A stretch of 64,000 bases of DNA from Nocardia nova SH22a (GTDB lineage: Bacteria > Actinomycetota > Actinomycetes > Mycobacteriales > Mycobacteriaceae): assembly GCF_000523235.1 (NCBI RefSeq), contig NZ_CP006850.1, positions 5,890,001-5,954,000 of the forward strand, written 5' to 3'. Shown in pieces: positions 46,070 through 55,800 of this stretch. The stretch's first letter is position 1. Each line of letters opens with the position of its first letter. The translations under genes and the position numbers were made by a program. Below the pieces are notes generated by a model that saw only the letters and a program-made list of their open reading frames with translations, was not told the origin of the DNA and searched no databases.

Positions 46070-47665
46070 CTTGGATTCCAGTAAAGCAGCCATGCGCTCG
46101 GCGGGTGTGTCCCAGTTCAGGCATTTCCGAGGCCGGTCGTTGAGCCGCGACCTTCTGGAGTTCCGCGGGATCGTGGCGCCGCAAATCGCTTCCTCGCGGG
46201 AAGTATTGGCGCAGAAGTCCGTTCGTGTTCTCGTTGCTGCCGCGCTGCCATGGAGAGCCTGCTTCGCAGAAGTAGACGCCCATCCCGGTTGCGGTGGTGA
46301 ACGAGCGATGCTCGGACATTTCAGCACCTTGGTCCCAGGTGAGAGTGCGTCGCAACGTGCCCGGTAGCTGGGTCATCGTGGCGACCAGGCTGTCTCGGAC
46401 GGTATCGGCGCTGCGGTCCGCGCCCAAGTGCCCCAGGACTACGAAGCGACTGGATCGGTCGACCAGAGTCGCGATCGCGGACTTCCCGACCGCCCCGACC
46501 ATCAAATCACCTTCCCAGTGCCCGGGCATTGCCCGGGTGTCGGCCTCGGGCGGACGGGCCCCGATGGGGGTCATCGGGTCGACGAACGGCGCCGACGCGC
46601 GTTGGGGTCCTTGCGGGTCTTGCGCCGGAGGCGACCGCGCCGTAGTTGTTGAGCCAGTTCACGTTTCAATTTTCCGTGGAGATGAACGTAGATCGACTGG
46701 TAGACGGTCTCGGTGGCCACGCGCATATCTGGGCGATCAGGAAAATCCTTGATGAGCCGGTGGCTGATCTGCTCCGGCGACCACCTGCGGCGCAACCGGG
46801 ACCGCACGTATTCCCTGAGCTCATCGTGCGTCAGGAGCTTGGGCTTCCTCGATCGTGCCCGCCGCCGCACCGATTCACGGTGTGCCGAGTGCGGCATGTA
46901 TCCGCGAGCGGAGTTGGTGTTTCGGCGCAGTTCGCGGCTGATCGTCGACGGTGATCGCCCCACTGCTGCCGCGATCGCCCGGATCGTCATCCCAGTCCTG
47001 CGTAGATCGTGCAGGCGTTCACGCTCCACCAGGCTCAGATAACGGCGATCGATCACTCGCTCGACACGTTCCAGATCGATCCGATCCTGTTGCCGATAGG
47101 AGCCGCGCGGTGATTTCACGCCGGCCAGTATCTGATCTTGCCGATACCGAACTACACGCCCGTCCGGGTAGACGCGGCCGCCGTAGAAGACGCGGATTCC
47201 CTTGTCCCAGTCCTGCGCACTCCGTTTATCGGCACCGACCGCTGCCGCGGCTTCGGCCGGGGACCGACCCGCGCGACGGAGCCGCAGGAACTCCTCTCGC
47301 GGCGGCTCGGCACTCTTACCGGTGAAGATCCCGGCTTGATGCGCCCATTTGTAGCAAGTGATCCGGACGAAACCGAGTTCACGCGCCACCGCAGACACGT
47401 TCTGCCGCACTGCCAGCAGACGAAAGAACCGCGCCTTGTCTTCTTCTGAATAGACCCGAGGCGCGGGTCTGCGCCGCGCGATACCCGACTTCCTGACCCA
47501 GCCGTAGCCAGTCTCGGGAGGTATCCCCACCGCCGCGGCAGCAGCACGAATCGTCCACCACGGTCCAGAACCTCGAAGAACCGATCCTTCTCCGCCGCAG
47601 TGTATTTCCGCGCAGCCAACGCCAACCTCGCATCGTCGGTGTTGCGACGACTGCTGGAATCCAAG
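46070..47665 (-). mobile_element. IS30-family element nested in the IS3-type element
   Basis: CTTGGATTCCAG at 46070-46081 and its reverse complement at 47654-47665 form the element ends. Outside them the IS3 OrfB reading resumes (TDITEHATT before, EGKLYLC after). A short target duplication (2-3 bp) is expected for IS30 but cannot be resolved here. Its single transposase gene is frameshifted. Confidence 0.8.
46082..47630 (-). pseudogene. IS30-type transposase with several frameshifts
   Basis: The reading order on the minus strand is LALAARKYTAAEKDRFFEVLDRGG, then a frame change near 47551-47560 into RAAAAAVGIPPETGYGWVRKSG. The IS30 HTH follows (LRRTGMTIRAIAAAVGRSPSTISRELRRN) with YMPHSAHRESVRRRARSRKPKL. 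A second change near 46577-46600 leads into GARPPEADTRAMPGHWEGDLMVG (first Asp), TWDQGAEMSEH (second Asp) and EAGSPWQRGSNENTNGLLRQYFPRG (Glu). A third change near 46144-46150 leads into RLNDRPRKCLNWDTPAERMAALL. Each is consistent with loss of about one base, so the element is inactive unless these are sequence errors. Confidence 0.82.
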
Positions 47666-48077
47666 TGGTGGCGTGTTCGGTGATGTCTGTCAACCACGTC
47701 GCGTTCGGGCGGGTGGCGCTGAAGTTGCGGCCGATGAGGTCGTCGTGGACGGGTGGGCCGGCCTTGCGGTTGAGCCCGCGCTTCTTGGCGAACACACTCC
47801 AGATCCGCCGCGCTGAACACAGTCTGGCGACCCGGTTCTCGCCGGCACGGATGCCGCGGGCGGGCAGTTCGTCGGCGATGAATCGGTAGCCGAAGGCCGG
47901 GTCGTCGGCGTGGATGTCGAGTGCGGCGTCGATCAGATGGGCGTCGTCCCAATCTCGTTGCGAGACAGGGCATCGTTTCCATTTGTAGAACGCTCGGGTG
48001 GAGAATCCGAGCACCCGGCAGGTCACCGCGACGGGGACCCCGTCAGCGGCCAGGTCGCCGACCAGCGGGTAGCTCAT
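47666..48077 (-). pseudogene. IS3-type OrfB transposase, N-terminal part
   Basis: The ATG at 48077 begins MSYPLVGDLAADGVPVAVTCRVLGFSTRAFYKWK, the usual IS3 OrfB N-terminus. DPAFGYRFIADELPARG and RNFSATRPNATWLTDITEHATT follow, with the first catalytic Asp in LTDIT. Reading then enters the IS30-type element. The remainder is at 45614-46069. IS3 OrfB is normally produced by a -1 frameshift from OrfA, and the overlap with OrfA is present. Confidence 0.85.
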
Positions 48078-48349
48078 TTGGGTTGACGTCACGCGAGAAA
48101 TAGGCGACCGCACGGCGCATGACCTCGGCTTCTTGTTCCAGCTGCCGGATCCGTTTACGTGCTTCGCGCAACTCGGCGGACTCGTCGCGGGTGGCGCCGG
48201 GCTGAGGTCCGTCTTCGATATCGCTTGTTGAGCCAGTTCTTCACACAGCTCTGCGAGATCCCGAAATCCTTGGCGATCTGGGTCAATGAGATCTCGCCCC
48301 TACGGGCGACCACGTCGCGGCGGAACTCCTCGGGATACGACTTCGGCAT
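48070..48349 (-). pseudogene. IS3-type OrfA with frameshift
   Basis: The ATG at 48349 has AAGGA about 9 nt upstream and encodes the HTH part PKSYPEEFRRDVVARRGEISLTQIAKDFGISQSCVKNWLNK. The frame breaks near 48222-48225. The restored frame reads DIEDGPQPGATRDESAELREARKRIRQLEQEAEVMRRAVAYFSRDVNPNE, the usual leucine-zipper end of OrfA. Two bases appear to be missing (or one added). Confidence 0.82.
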
Positions 48350-48390
48350 GGTGAACATCCTTCCAGCGAGGACGAATCCTCACAGGTCAG

Positions 48391-48416
48391 GAGTCAACCG
48401 AACCAGGGGCAGTCCC
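48391..48416 (-). repeat. IS3-type right terminal inverted repeat
   Basis: Its reverse complement begins GGGACTGCCCC and ends GGTTGACTC, matching 45574-45599 except for the central 6 bases. It marks the transition to the restriction-modification region. Confidence 0.8.
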
Positions 48417-48608
48417 CCGGACTCACCGGGCCGGTTCAGACCTGAAGTCCACTGGGCAGCCCGCAGCGGCTCGCGAACACCTTGAGCCGCTGTTATTAGA
48501 CAAGTCGGCAGTTGTGGTCGTGTTAGCGCGGAACAAGACAGACCTCGCTGCTAACGTCGTCTACGAGTGTGAAACCCTATGTCCCGTGAGTAAGGATTGG
48601 ACCAGGCT

Positions 48609-48833
48609 GTGAGTGAGCCCCATCGACGTCAGCGCGGTGAGCTGAAGGCGGCGATCCGCGAGTACATGCAAACTCTCAACGGCGAGCCCGCCTCCATCCC
48701 TGAGATCACCGCTGCTATCGAGCCAAAGCTCGGGTCTCTGCCGAAATCCTCGGTGCGAGCAACGCTTCAGGATGAGCGGTACTTCGTGCGTGTTGAACGC
48801 GGTGTATTCAAGCTCAAGCAAGCGGACGTATGA
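48609..48833 (+). CDS. Small HTH-like protein at the head of the restriction-modification operon
   Basis: The 74-residue frame (GTG 48609; a TTG four codons earlier is possible) contains RGELKAAIREYMQTLNGEPASIPEITAAIEPKLGSLPKSSVRATLQDERYFVRVERGVFKLK. This is a winged-helix pattern with the SSVRATLQ recognition helix and RVERGVFKL wing, resembling HTH modules attached to restriction enzymes. Its stop lies 1 nt before the methyltransferase start. It might control the operon or assist DNA recognition; neither is shown. Codon use is less G+C-rich than in the core genes. Confidence 0.65.
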   Translation: MSEPHRRQRGELKAAIREYMQTLNGEPASIPEITAAIEPKLGSLPKSSVRATLQDERYFVRVERGVFKLKQADV

Positions 48834-48834
48834 C

Positions 48835-50460
48835 GTGGATACTGTCGTAGATACCGTTGAGGACTTGGCGCGTCTGTGTGGTCGCCTTGGAGCGGCATCT
48901 GTAGGAACACTCTCGGATTGCGAACGGGATCTCATCCCAGCTGGTGGTGTCAGCGAAAGTCTACTCCGTGTCGTACGTGAAAAGATCGAGACTGGCCAAG
49001 ATCCGCTCGGAAGCATGTATTGCCAGATACGGTCTCGTGTCGAACGTCGCCCCCTCGGGCAGACCTACACTCCCGCCCCGGTCGTGCAGGCGATGGTGGA
49101 TTGGGCTTCGTCGCAAGGCACCCCGTCGCGAATCATAGACCCTGGCGCTGGGTCTGGTCGATATTTATTGGCCGCAGCTCAAGCCTTCCCGAACGCTACT
49201 GGAATAGCAGTGGAGGTTGATCCACTCTCGGCTCTCATGTTGCGAGCTAACGTTGCGGTACTTGGACTGAGTAAGAGGATAGCGGTACATCTAGGTGACT
49301 ATCGCACACTTACAGTCGAGTCCGTAGAAGGATCAACCCTGTTTGTCGGAAACCCTCCGTATGTTCGACATCACGCCATTTCTTCTGAATGGAAGAAATG
49401 GCTTACTATTTCGGCGCGGGAACGTGGTTTCAAAGCCAGCGCTCTGGCCGGACTTCACGTATATTTCTTCCTCGCCACGGCGCGTCTGGGCAAGCCTGGC
49501 GACTTTGGAGCGTTCATCACTAGTAGCGAATGGCTTGATGTAAATTACGGGAGCCTTGTTCGTCAGTTGTTGCTTGACGGTCTCGGTGGCGATTCTGTGC
49601 ATGTCATCGACCCCAAACTTGAACTGTTCGACGACGCAATGACCACTGGCGCGATTACTTGCTTCAAGGTGGGTGACGCCCCGAGCTCGATGCGGTTGCG
49701 CCGGGTAGACAGAGTTAACGATCTCGGTAACCTGTCCGGTGGCCGTAAGGTGTCGCGTCAGCGGCTCGCAGAATCGAACCGTTGGTCGGTCCTGTCCCGA
49801 GTAACACCCAAGTTGCCCGAGGGGTATATCGAACTTGGTGAACTGTGCCGCGTTCACCGAGGGCAAGTGACCGGCGCTAACCAAATATGGGTTCAGCGAA
49901 GGGATGCTGTGGCGTTGCCCGATCGTGTGCTGTATCCGTCGGTGACTAGAGCACGCGAACTATTCAAGGCGGGCGACCGGATCGATACATCATCTGGACT
50001 CCGCGTAGTAATCGACCTTCCGGTTGATCTGGACGAGTTCGACGATGGCGATCGGATACAGATAGACCGATTTCTTCAAGTTGCGAAGACTAAGAAGGCT
50101 GATGAAGGTTACATTGCTTCAAAACGCCGTGCATGGTGGAGCGTAGGCCTGCGGTCCGCTGCACCACTTCTCGCAACCTACATGGCGCGACGGCCGCCAG
50201 CGTTCGTCCGTAACGGTGCGCAGGTTCGACATATCAATATTGCGCATGGCCTATACCCGCGCGAGCCTCTAAGTAATTCGGTGCTCGATAACCTTGGCTC
50301 ATATTTACGTACAGCTGTCTCTGTGAATCAGGGACGCACATACGCTGGAGGTTTAACCAAGTTCGAACCGAAGGAAATGGAACGCATTGTAGTTCCAGAC
50401 CTTGGGACGTTAACGCAGGAGTGTTATGAATCAGGTGTCTCCGCCAAGTTGGAGTCATGA
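48835..50460 (+). CDS. N6-adenine DNA methyltransferase (type II, gamma class)
   Basis: This 541-residue enzyme is expected to protect DNA from the adjacent endonuclease. Motif X-like GQTYTPAPVVQAMVDW lies near residues 76-91, SAM motif I DPGAGSGRYLLAA near 102, and catalytic NPPY in VGNPPYVRHH near 173, giving the X-I-IV order of gamma (TaqI-like) adenine methyltransferases. The C-terminal half should hold the target-recognition domain. The GTG at 48835 overlaps no upstream coding; a longer extension overlaps the HTH gene. Its end overlaps the endonuclease by 35 nt. Confidence 0.85.
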   Translation: MDTVVDTVEDLARLCGRLGAASVGTLSDCERDLIPAGGVSESLLRVVREKIETGQDPLGSMYCQIRSRVERRPLGQTYTPAPVVQAMVDWASSQGTPSRIIDPGAGSGRYLLAAAQAFPNATGIAVEVDPLSALMLRANVAVLGLSKRIAVHLGDYRTLTVESVEGSTLFVGNPPYVRHHAISSEWKKWLTISARERGFKASALAGLHVYFFLATARLGKPGDFGAFITSSEWLDVNYGSLVRQLLLDGLGGDSVHVIDPKLELFDDAMTTGAITCFKVGDAPSSMRLRRVDRVNDLGNLSGGRKVSRQRLAESNRWSVLSRVTPKLPEGYIELGELCRVHRGQVTGANQIWVQRRDAVALPDRVLYPSVTRARELFKAGDRIDTSSGLRVVIDLPVDLDEFDDGDRIQIDRFLQVAKTKKADEGYIASKRRAWWSVGLRSAAPLLATYMARRPPAFVRNGAQVRHINIAHGLYPREPLSNSVLDNLGSYLRTAVSVNQGRTYAGGLTKFEPKEMERIVVPDLGTLTQECYESGVSAKLES

Positions 50461-51349
50461 GCAGTTCGTCGACGACTCTGAGGTCGCCCGGGAGTATTTC
50501 CGTCAGATGCGGATGCAGGAGCCGCTTGAGCAATACCTTGACAGATTCGAGGAATTCCGTCTGATCCTCGAAGAGCTTATCGAAGCGACTGTCGATCTGT
50601 CGCAGCTAGCTGACCAGGCAAGTGATTTACTTACTCAGTCGGAGGATACGCTAACGACGATTCGTTACCTTGCCTCTCCGCCGATCAGTGCTGATGATCT
50701 CAAAGAGCTTGCCGAGACGACACTCAGCAGGTCGCGGCTCATAGCTGAAGGTGGTGTTGCAGCGCGGCGCGTTATTGAAACTGTATTGCTTGGATTAGAC
50801 CGCAATCGATTTCCGTGGATCGGCGAAGACCGAGAACCCACTGACGCGGAACGAAATGCGGCGGTGATTTCAACTGCTGCTCTGATCGCGACTCAAAAGG
50901 TTCAGACGGCCCGAAGAAATGAGGCGAAAGATGAGCAAGAAAGCCTGGCGGCAAGCTACCTGGTGAGTCAAGGATTCAGACAGGTCCCGACCCGGAAAAT
51001 CGTTAGCGTGATGGATATGCCGCAACCTGGAGAATTCTGTCGCGAGTCCATGTTTGGGGACCGCAAGGCCGATCTTGTTGTCCGCGTTTGGGATGGTCGG
51101 ATTATGCCAATCGAGTGCAAGGTAAGCAACTCCTCAACTAACAGCGTCAAGCGTCTGAACAATGACGCTGCGGTTAAAGCTAAAGCATGGATTGAACAAT
51201 TTGGGAATCGAACAACTATCCCTGCTGCACTTTTGTCTGGCGTATTCAAGGTACACAACTTGGAAAGTGCTCAAACGGCGGGCCTTACCATAATATGGGC
51301 TCATTATTTAGACGCATTCGGCAATTTTCTAGAGTCGACTAAATCTTAA
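50426..51349 (+). CDS. XamI-like type II restriction endonuclease
   Basis: This 307-residue protein has a helical N-terminal half and a PD-(D/E)XK-type core: GDRKADLVVRVWDGRIMPIECKVSNSSTNSVKRLNNDAAVKAKAWI. Asp216 and Glu230-Cys-Lys232 are the expected metal-binding residues. The KVSNSSTNSVKRLNNDAAVKA segment is typical of the XamI family as I recall it; XamI itself cuts GTCGAC. Specificity here is an inference from that resemblance. It overlaps the methyltransferase gene, forming one operon. The coding sequence is clearly A+T-richer than flanking genes. Confidence 0.8.
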   Translation: MNQVSPPSWSHEQFVDDSEVAREYFRQMRMQEPLEQYLDRFEEFRLILEELIEATVDLSQLADQASDLLTQSEDTLTTIRYLASPPISADDLKELAETTLSRSRLIAEGGVAARRVIETVLLGLDRNRFPWIGEDREPTDAERNAAVISTAALIATQKVQTARRNEAKDEQESLAASYLVSQGFRQVPTRKIVSVMDMPQPGEFCRESMFGDRKADLVVRVWDGRIMPIECKVSNSSTNSVKRLNNDAAVKAKAWIEQFGNRTTIPAALLSGVFKVHNLESAQTAGLTIIWAHYLDAFGNFLESTKS

Positions 51350-51561
51350 TTTCTCTGCCTGCTGGGTTTTTTCTAAATCACTGGCGATGACATTCCTTCT
51401 TCGAGATAATCTGCCGTCGACAATTAATCGGAAGTTTCCGGGTGAATTTTCAGTCACGTTGAGATTGCTTCAGGTTACTTGTATCGGAGTGTTTTGGAAA
51501 ATTTGAGATGCGGTGGTCGTGACCGGGTAGGTGGAACGGATCCGTCAAAGTCGAAGGATGA

Positions 51562-51966
51562 CTAGGCAGGTGGTTCCGCAATGCCCCGCTCTCGAACGTG
51601 TTTGGCACTTTGGATGATTCTCCCAGTGTGGACCAAGCGCGCGCGGTCCAGCAGACTGGCTTCCACCAGAACCCAATCGCCGGTACGCAGCACGAATTCG
51701 CGCAACGCTTCGTGCTGTCCGAACTTGGCCGTGTTCGCCGCGACGACGATGCTGTAACGCTGTGCCTCCCAGAGTTTTTCGTCGAATCCGTCTACTTGGC
51801 GGCCAAGTGCCTTCGCCTCGCCGGGGTGTTGTGCCGCGAGGATCTTCTCGGCTACGCCCTGGTCGCCGAACAGTTTCGCCTTCCGCCAGATCATGTAGTG
51901 CTCGGCGGTGTGGAAGGCCGCGCCGTCGACGGCGAATTCCGCGGGCCACCATTGACTCAGGCACGG
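51562..51966 (-). pseudogene. NADAR (YbiA-like) protein missing its N-terminus
   Basis: The frame encodes CLSQWWPAEFAVDGAAFHTAEHYMIWRKAKLFGD, QHPGEAKALGRQVDGFDEKLWEAQRYSIVVAANTAKFGQHEALREFVLRTGDWVLVEAS. This is the core and C-terminus of the NADAR/YbiA N-glycosidase family. The usual first 40-50 residues are absent. Upstream codons are open only to a nearby TAG, with no good start until an internal ATG (51894), which would remove the conserved TAEH. It is probably a remnant left beside the restriction-modification insertion. The 212 bp between the endonuclease stop (51349) and this fragment are A+T-rich and hold no evident gene. Confidence 0.7.
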
Positions 51967-52185
51967 TGAGCCGATCGTGCCGTCACGCCGCGTTCGATGC
52001 CCCTAGAACGGCAGGTACTTCACCGTCGCTCCAGTGGCCAAGACGTCATTCAATTCGGCGACCGCACGGACGCGCATCCGATCAGTCTGCCCACCGCGCC
52101 CATCGACCGCACCCCAATGTTCGTATGAAATCTCCCTGTTCGAAGGACTTTCCTGGAGCGCGCGCGGCTGAACTACCATGACCGC

Positions 52186-52830
52186 ATGGCCGTCCCAGAG
52201 GCGAAACTTCCCGAGTACATGACTTGGGAAGAACTGTCGGCGCTTCCCGAGGAGATCGCCGAACACATCGAGCTCTGGGAGGGGCGCATGATGTGGCTGC
52301 GCCGCGGTCCGCACGAGCCTCAGGAGTTCACCAACCTGATCTGGAATGGACTTCGTACCTGCGCTCGCGATGCCATGGCCGCGGACCCCGAGCAGTGCTG
52401 GCGGGTGAACACCCAGACCAACGTGTTCTTCGGGCGCACCGGCATGTCGGATTTCGTGACGCCGGACTTCATGGTTCACCGGTGTCTGCCTGAGCCGTAC
52501 CAGTACGTCCGGTCCGATCGGGTGGTTTTGGTGGGCGAAGTGCTCTCACCGTCCAATTCGGATGCCGATATAGAAGCGAAGAAGGCTCGCTACGCGCGGG
52601 CCGGAATCCCTTGGTACTGGGAGGTTACGCTCGCCACGCACCGCAGCGAGATCGCGCACATCCACGCCTACACGCTGATCCCGGAGGTGAAACCGCCGGA
52701 TCCCGGCATCCCGGTGTTGCATTGGGCGAACTATGTCCTCGCCGGAGCCTGGTCTCCCGCCGACGCGGGGGCGGTCACCATCAACCATCCGTTCCCCATC
52801 AGTATCCCGTGGTCCGAGCTGGAATTTTGA
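52186..52830 (+). CDS. Uma2-family (DUF820) nuclease-like protein
   Basis: This 214-residue protein has the Uma2 pattern: YMTWEELSALPEEIAEHIELWEGRMMWL, FVTPDFMVH, VVLVGEVLSPSNSDADIEAKKARYARAGIPWYWEV. The PDF and EVLSPSNSDADIEAKKARY motifs correspond to the PD-(D/E)XK core (Asp, Glu and the usual Lys/Arg of KxxxY). These genes are very abundant in some bacteria, and their biological role is unclear. The ATG at 52186 starts MAVPEAKLPEY. It is convergent with JetC of the Wadjet system. Confidence 0.83.
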   Translation: MAVPEAKLPEYMTWEELSALPEEIAEHIELWEGRMMWLRRGPHEPQEFTNLIWNGLRTCARDAMAADPEQCWRVNTQTNVFFGRTGMSDFVTPDFMVHRCLPEPYQYVRSDRVVLVGEVLSPSNSDADIEAKKARYARAGIPWYWEVTLATHRSEIAHIHAYTLIPEVKPPDPGIPVLHWANYVLAGAWSPADAGAVTINHPFPISIPWSELEF

Positions 52831-52851
52831 GTTCAGGCCACGGTCTCTCGG

Positions 52852-55800
52852 CTACGCCGCTGCCTCCAGCTCCAGCCCATTCCAGGTGAACCGGACTGTC
52901 GTCACAGCATCGCTGTCGTCACCCGTGACGATCTGGTGGATGGCGATGCCGCTCAGTTCCGGGTAGTTGCACCATTCGTGGTCGGAGGTGAGGATCAGGT
53001 CGAGTGACAGTGCGGACAGTAGAGCGAAGATCTGGCCGCGGTTGGCAGTGTCGACGCCGACGAACACTTCGTCGAGCAGGATCACTCGGGGTGCCGTGGG
53101 GCTGGCGTGATAGTGCGCGGCAACAGCCGCGAACAAAGGCAGGTGCAACGCGATGGCCTTCTCGCCGCCGGAGAGGGCGCCGTGCAGTTTCTTGGTGAGT
53201 TCCTGGAAGCCCTCGCCGCGCCCGCGGTCGATGCGGACGGTGAACTGGTGCCATCGGGTGTAGTCGAATACCTCGGCCAGTTGCTGTTCCCAGCTGGTGG
53301 CGGAGTCGGCGGCCTTGGCTTCCTCGATGCGGTCGCGCAGGAACCTGTGGAGGGCTTCACGAGCGGCATCGTTGAGATGGGCGGGGTCCTTCAAGAGCAG
53401 TTCGCGCGCCGCAGCGGTGCCCGGTGGCAGGTCTTTACCGACCTGCCACCGAAGTTGCACGCCTACGTCGGAGGCGGTGCGCACGCGGGACAGATGCTCG
53501 TTCATGGCGTCGACGAGTGCGTTCGCCTGCCGGATTCTGGAGGCGAGGTGACGGCGGGTGTCGCCGGTGAGTGTCTTGTCGAACAGTTCGTGTTCGTGCT
53601 GGGTGATGTCATTGCGGCTCTGCTCGGCTTCGCGCCGCAGGATGTCCTTCAGGCCTGCCGCGCCGACGCGCACGCCGTCGACGACGGCGGTGAAAAGTTG
53701 GACGTCGCCGTCGGATTCGAGGTCCAGGTCGGCGCGAGCGCTCAGTGAGGTGCGGCATTCGTGCACGGATTCGCTGAGGCGGCGTAGGGCGTCGCCGATA
53801 TTGTTCGCGGTGTGCGGGACGGTGGGCCAGGCAGCCGTCACTCTGCGGGCGGCGTCGAGGGCCGCACGGACACCACCGGACCCGGTGAGTAGGTCGCGGA
53901 AACTCTCGGATTCGGGGATCTCGGCGTCTGCGGGCAGGTTTCCGCCAGCGAGCTCCCGGAATCGCTGAGCGATGAGGTCGCGTTCGGCGGTCTTGTCCCG
54001 GTGAGCCTGCGCGGCGGCCTCGGCCTTGGTGCCCAACGTGGCTTCTTTACCAGTCCATTCGCGCTCACGCTTGCGTTCTGCTTCCAAAGAATCTGTGGCA
54101 GTGGAGATTTCAGTCCGCAACGCCTCGATCTCGTTCAACACCTCGTGGTATTCCATGCCGACGGAGTCCTCGACCGCGCGCAATTGTTCTTCGGCGTCCC
54201 GGTGGTCGGATGCGGCGCGCTCCTCGCCTTCGGCGGATCGTTGCGCCTCATCGTCCGCGTCGTCGGCGCCTCCGGCGCGAGCTCGCTCGTCGGACTCGGC
54301 ACGCTGGAGTTCGCGGCGATAGTCGAGCCACGTCTGTGCTTTTCCCAGGAACGCTTTCAGTGCGTTGCGGAGTGCTTCCAAGGCCGGCGTTTCGGTCGGC
54401 AACCCGCTTTCGGCACCGCACATATGCAGGTCCTGCAGCGCAGCTGTCTGTGCTGCTTGCGCGCGTGCTAAATCGGCGATCGCGGTTCGCACTGCCTGGT
54501 CCGCAGCATCTCGGTGGCGGTCCGCGTCCGCAACGGCTGTCCGGGCGGAGCGGAGTGCGCTGCGGTCCGGTTGTGCCCGCATCTCGGCATCGACGGACCG
54601 GCGCCGGATCGCCAGCTTCTCCAGTTGCAGGTCGTAACCCTGGATGCGCCTGTCGATTTCGGCAATAACCGCATCGAGTTCGGCGAGGCGCCGCTCGCGG
54701 TTCCGCCTCCTGGCCTCGGCACCGATATAGGTGACGGCCGGTTTGTCCCAGCTGCCATGCAAAGTGCCGATGCGCCAGCTGCCGTCGGCGGCGACCGCCA
54801 TCGTCGGTCCGTCAGTGAGAGTTCGGCCGAAGGATATGGCTGCCAGCACCTTTCGTACCGATTCGGCCTCCGCTGTGCCCTCGTCGTGCACGATCAGCAT
54901 GTCGGCGAGAGACCAGCCGGTCACGTCCGCAACCGCGGCGGGGACAGCGAAGATGTCGTGTCCGGCAATCTCGCCCCGGGGGCCGATCCAGGCGTCGAGG
55001 AGACCGGAAGACTCGAGTGCCGCTTCGATCGCCGCGGCCATGGCGGGATCCACCGCCGGTGCGAAATCGACCAGTTGCCACAGTGGTGCGCCCGGCATGA
55101 CGGACCGGTCGGCCGTTCGCCAGCGAGGCACGGCCGGGGGCACATCCTGTTCGGCCAGCAGCTTCTCCCGGTCGGCGGCCGGTTGTTTCCGTTCCCCAAC
55201 CGCCCCCTCTTTGTCCCGGCGACAGGCTTCGATCGCGGCAGCGATCGCCTCACGCGCGTCGGTGACTGCCTCGTTGACGCGCTCGGCGAACCCGGTATCC
55301 GAATCCGCGACGGAGACCAACGATTCGGCCGCCACACGCAGTTCCGAGCAGCTCTGCGCCCACTCCTCGATGTCGTGCCGCAACGATTCCAGCGCCCGGT
55401 CCCGCTCGTCACCGGCCGTCCGCAGCCGCTCATCGGCAGAGACCAGGTTGTCCCTCGCCCGCTCGACACGCTTTTCCTCGGCCTCACTCAACGCCCGCTT
55501 CTTTTCGTGCTCGGCGATATGGCGGTCGACCAGCCGAATCCGGTCTTCGCGCGCCGCTACGGAATTACGAAGCAGGCCGGAGCATTCCGGAAGTGCCGAA
55601 CTCGCGGCCATCTCGTCCACAGTCGCGCTCATTCCGCAGGACAGGGCTGCTTGCTGTACTTCCGTGGCAGCCGGGACAACCGCTTCCCGCCACGATTCGG
55701 CGGTCTCCTGGGCATTCCGGTACTGCTCCGTCGCGCTCGCCGCCGCTGCGATGGCGGCACGGGTCCGGCGCTCCGCATCGTCGTGCCACCGTTTCGCCTT

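Larger units (their letters stand above)
45574..48416 (-). mobile_element. IS3-family element, degenerate, split by an IS30-type element
   Basis: The element is bounded by 26-bp inverted repeats at 45574-45599 and 48391-48416. Without the 1.6-kb internal insertion it would be about 1.25 kb, typical for IS3. orfA and orfB lie on the minus strand. orfA is frameshifted; orfB is interrupted and has a nonsense codon. No clear target duplication is visible at the outer ends. Confidence 0.85.

Noticed and set aside
52003..52479. 158-codon minus-strand frame before the Uma2 gene
   Set aside because: It overlaps the start of Uma2 on the opposite strand and shows no family pattern.
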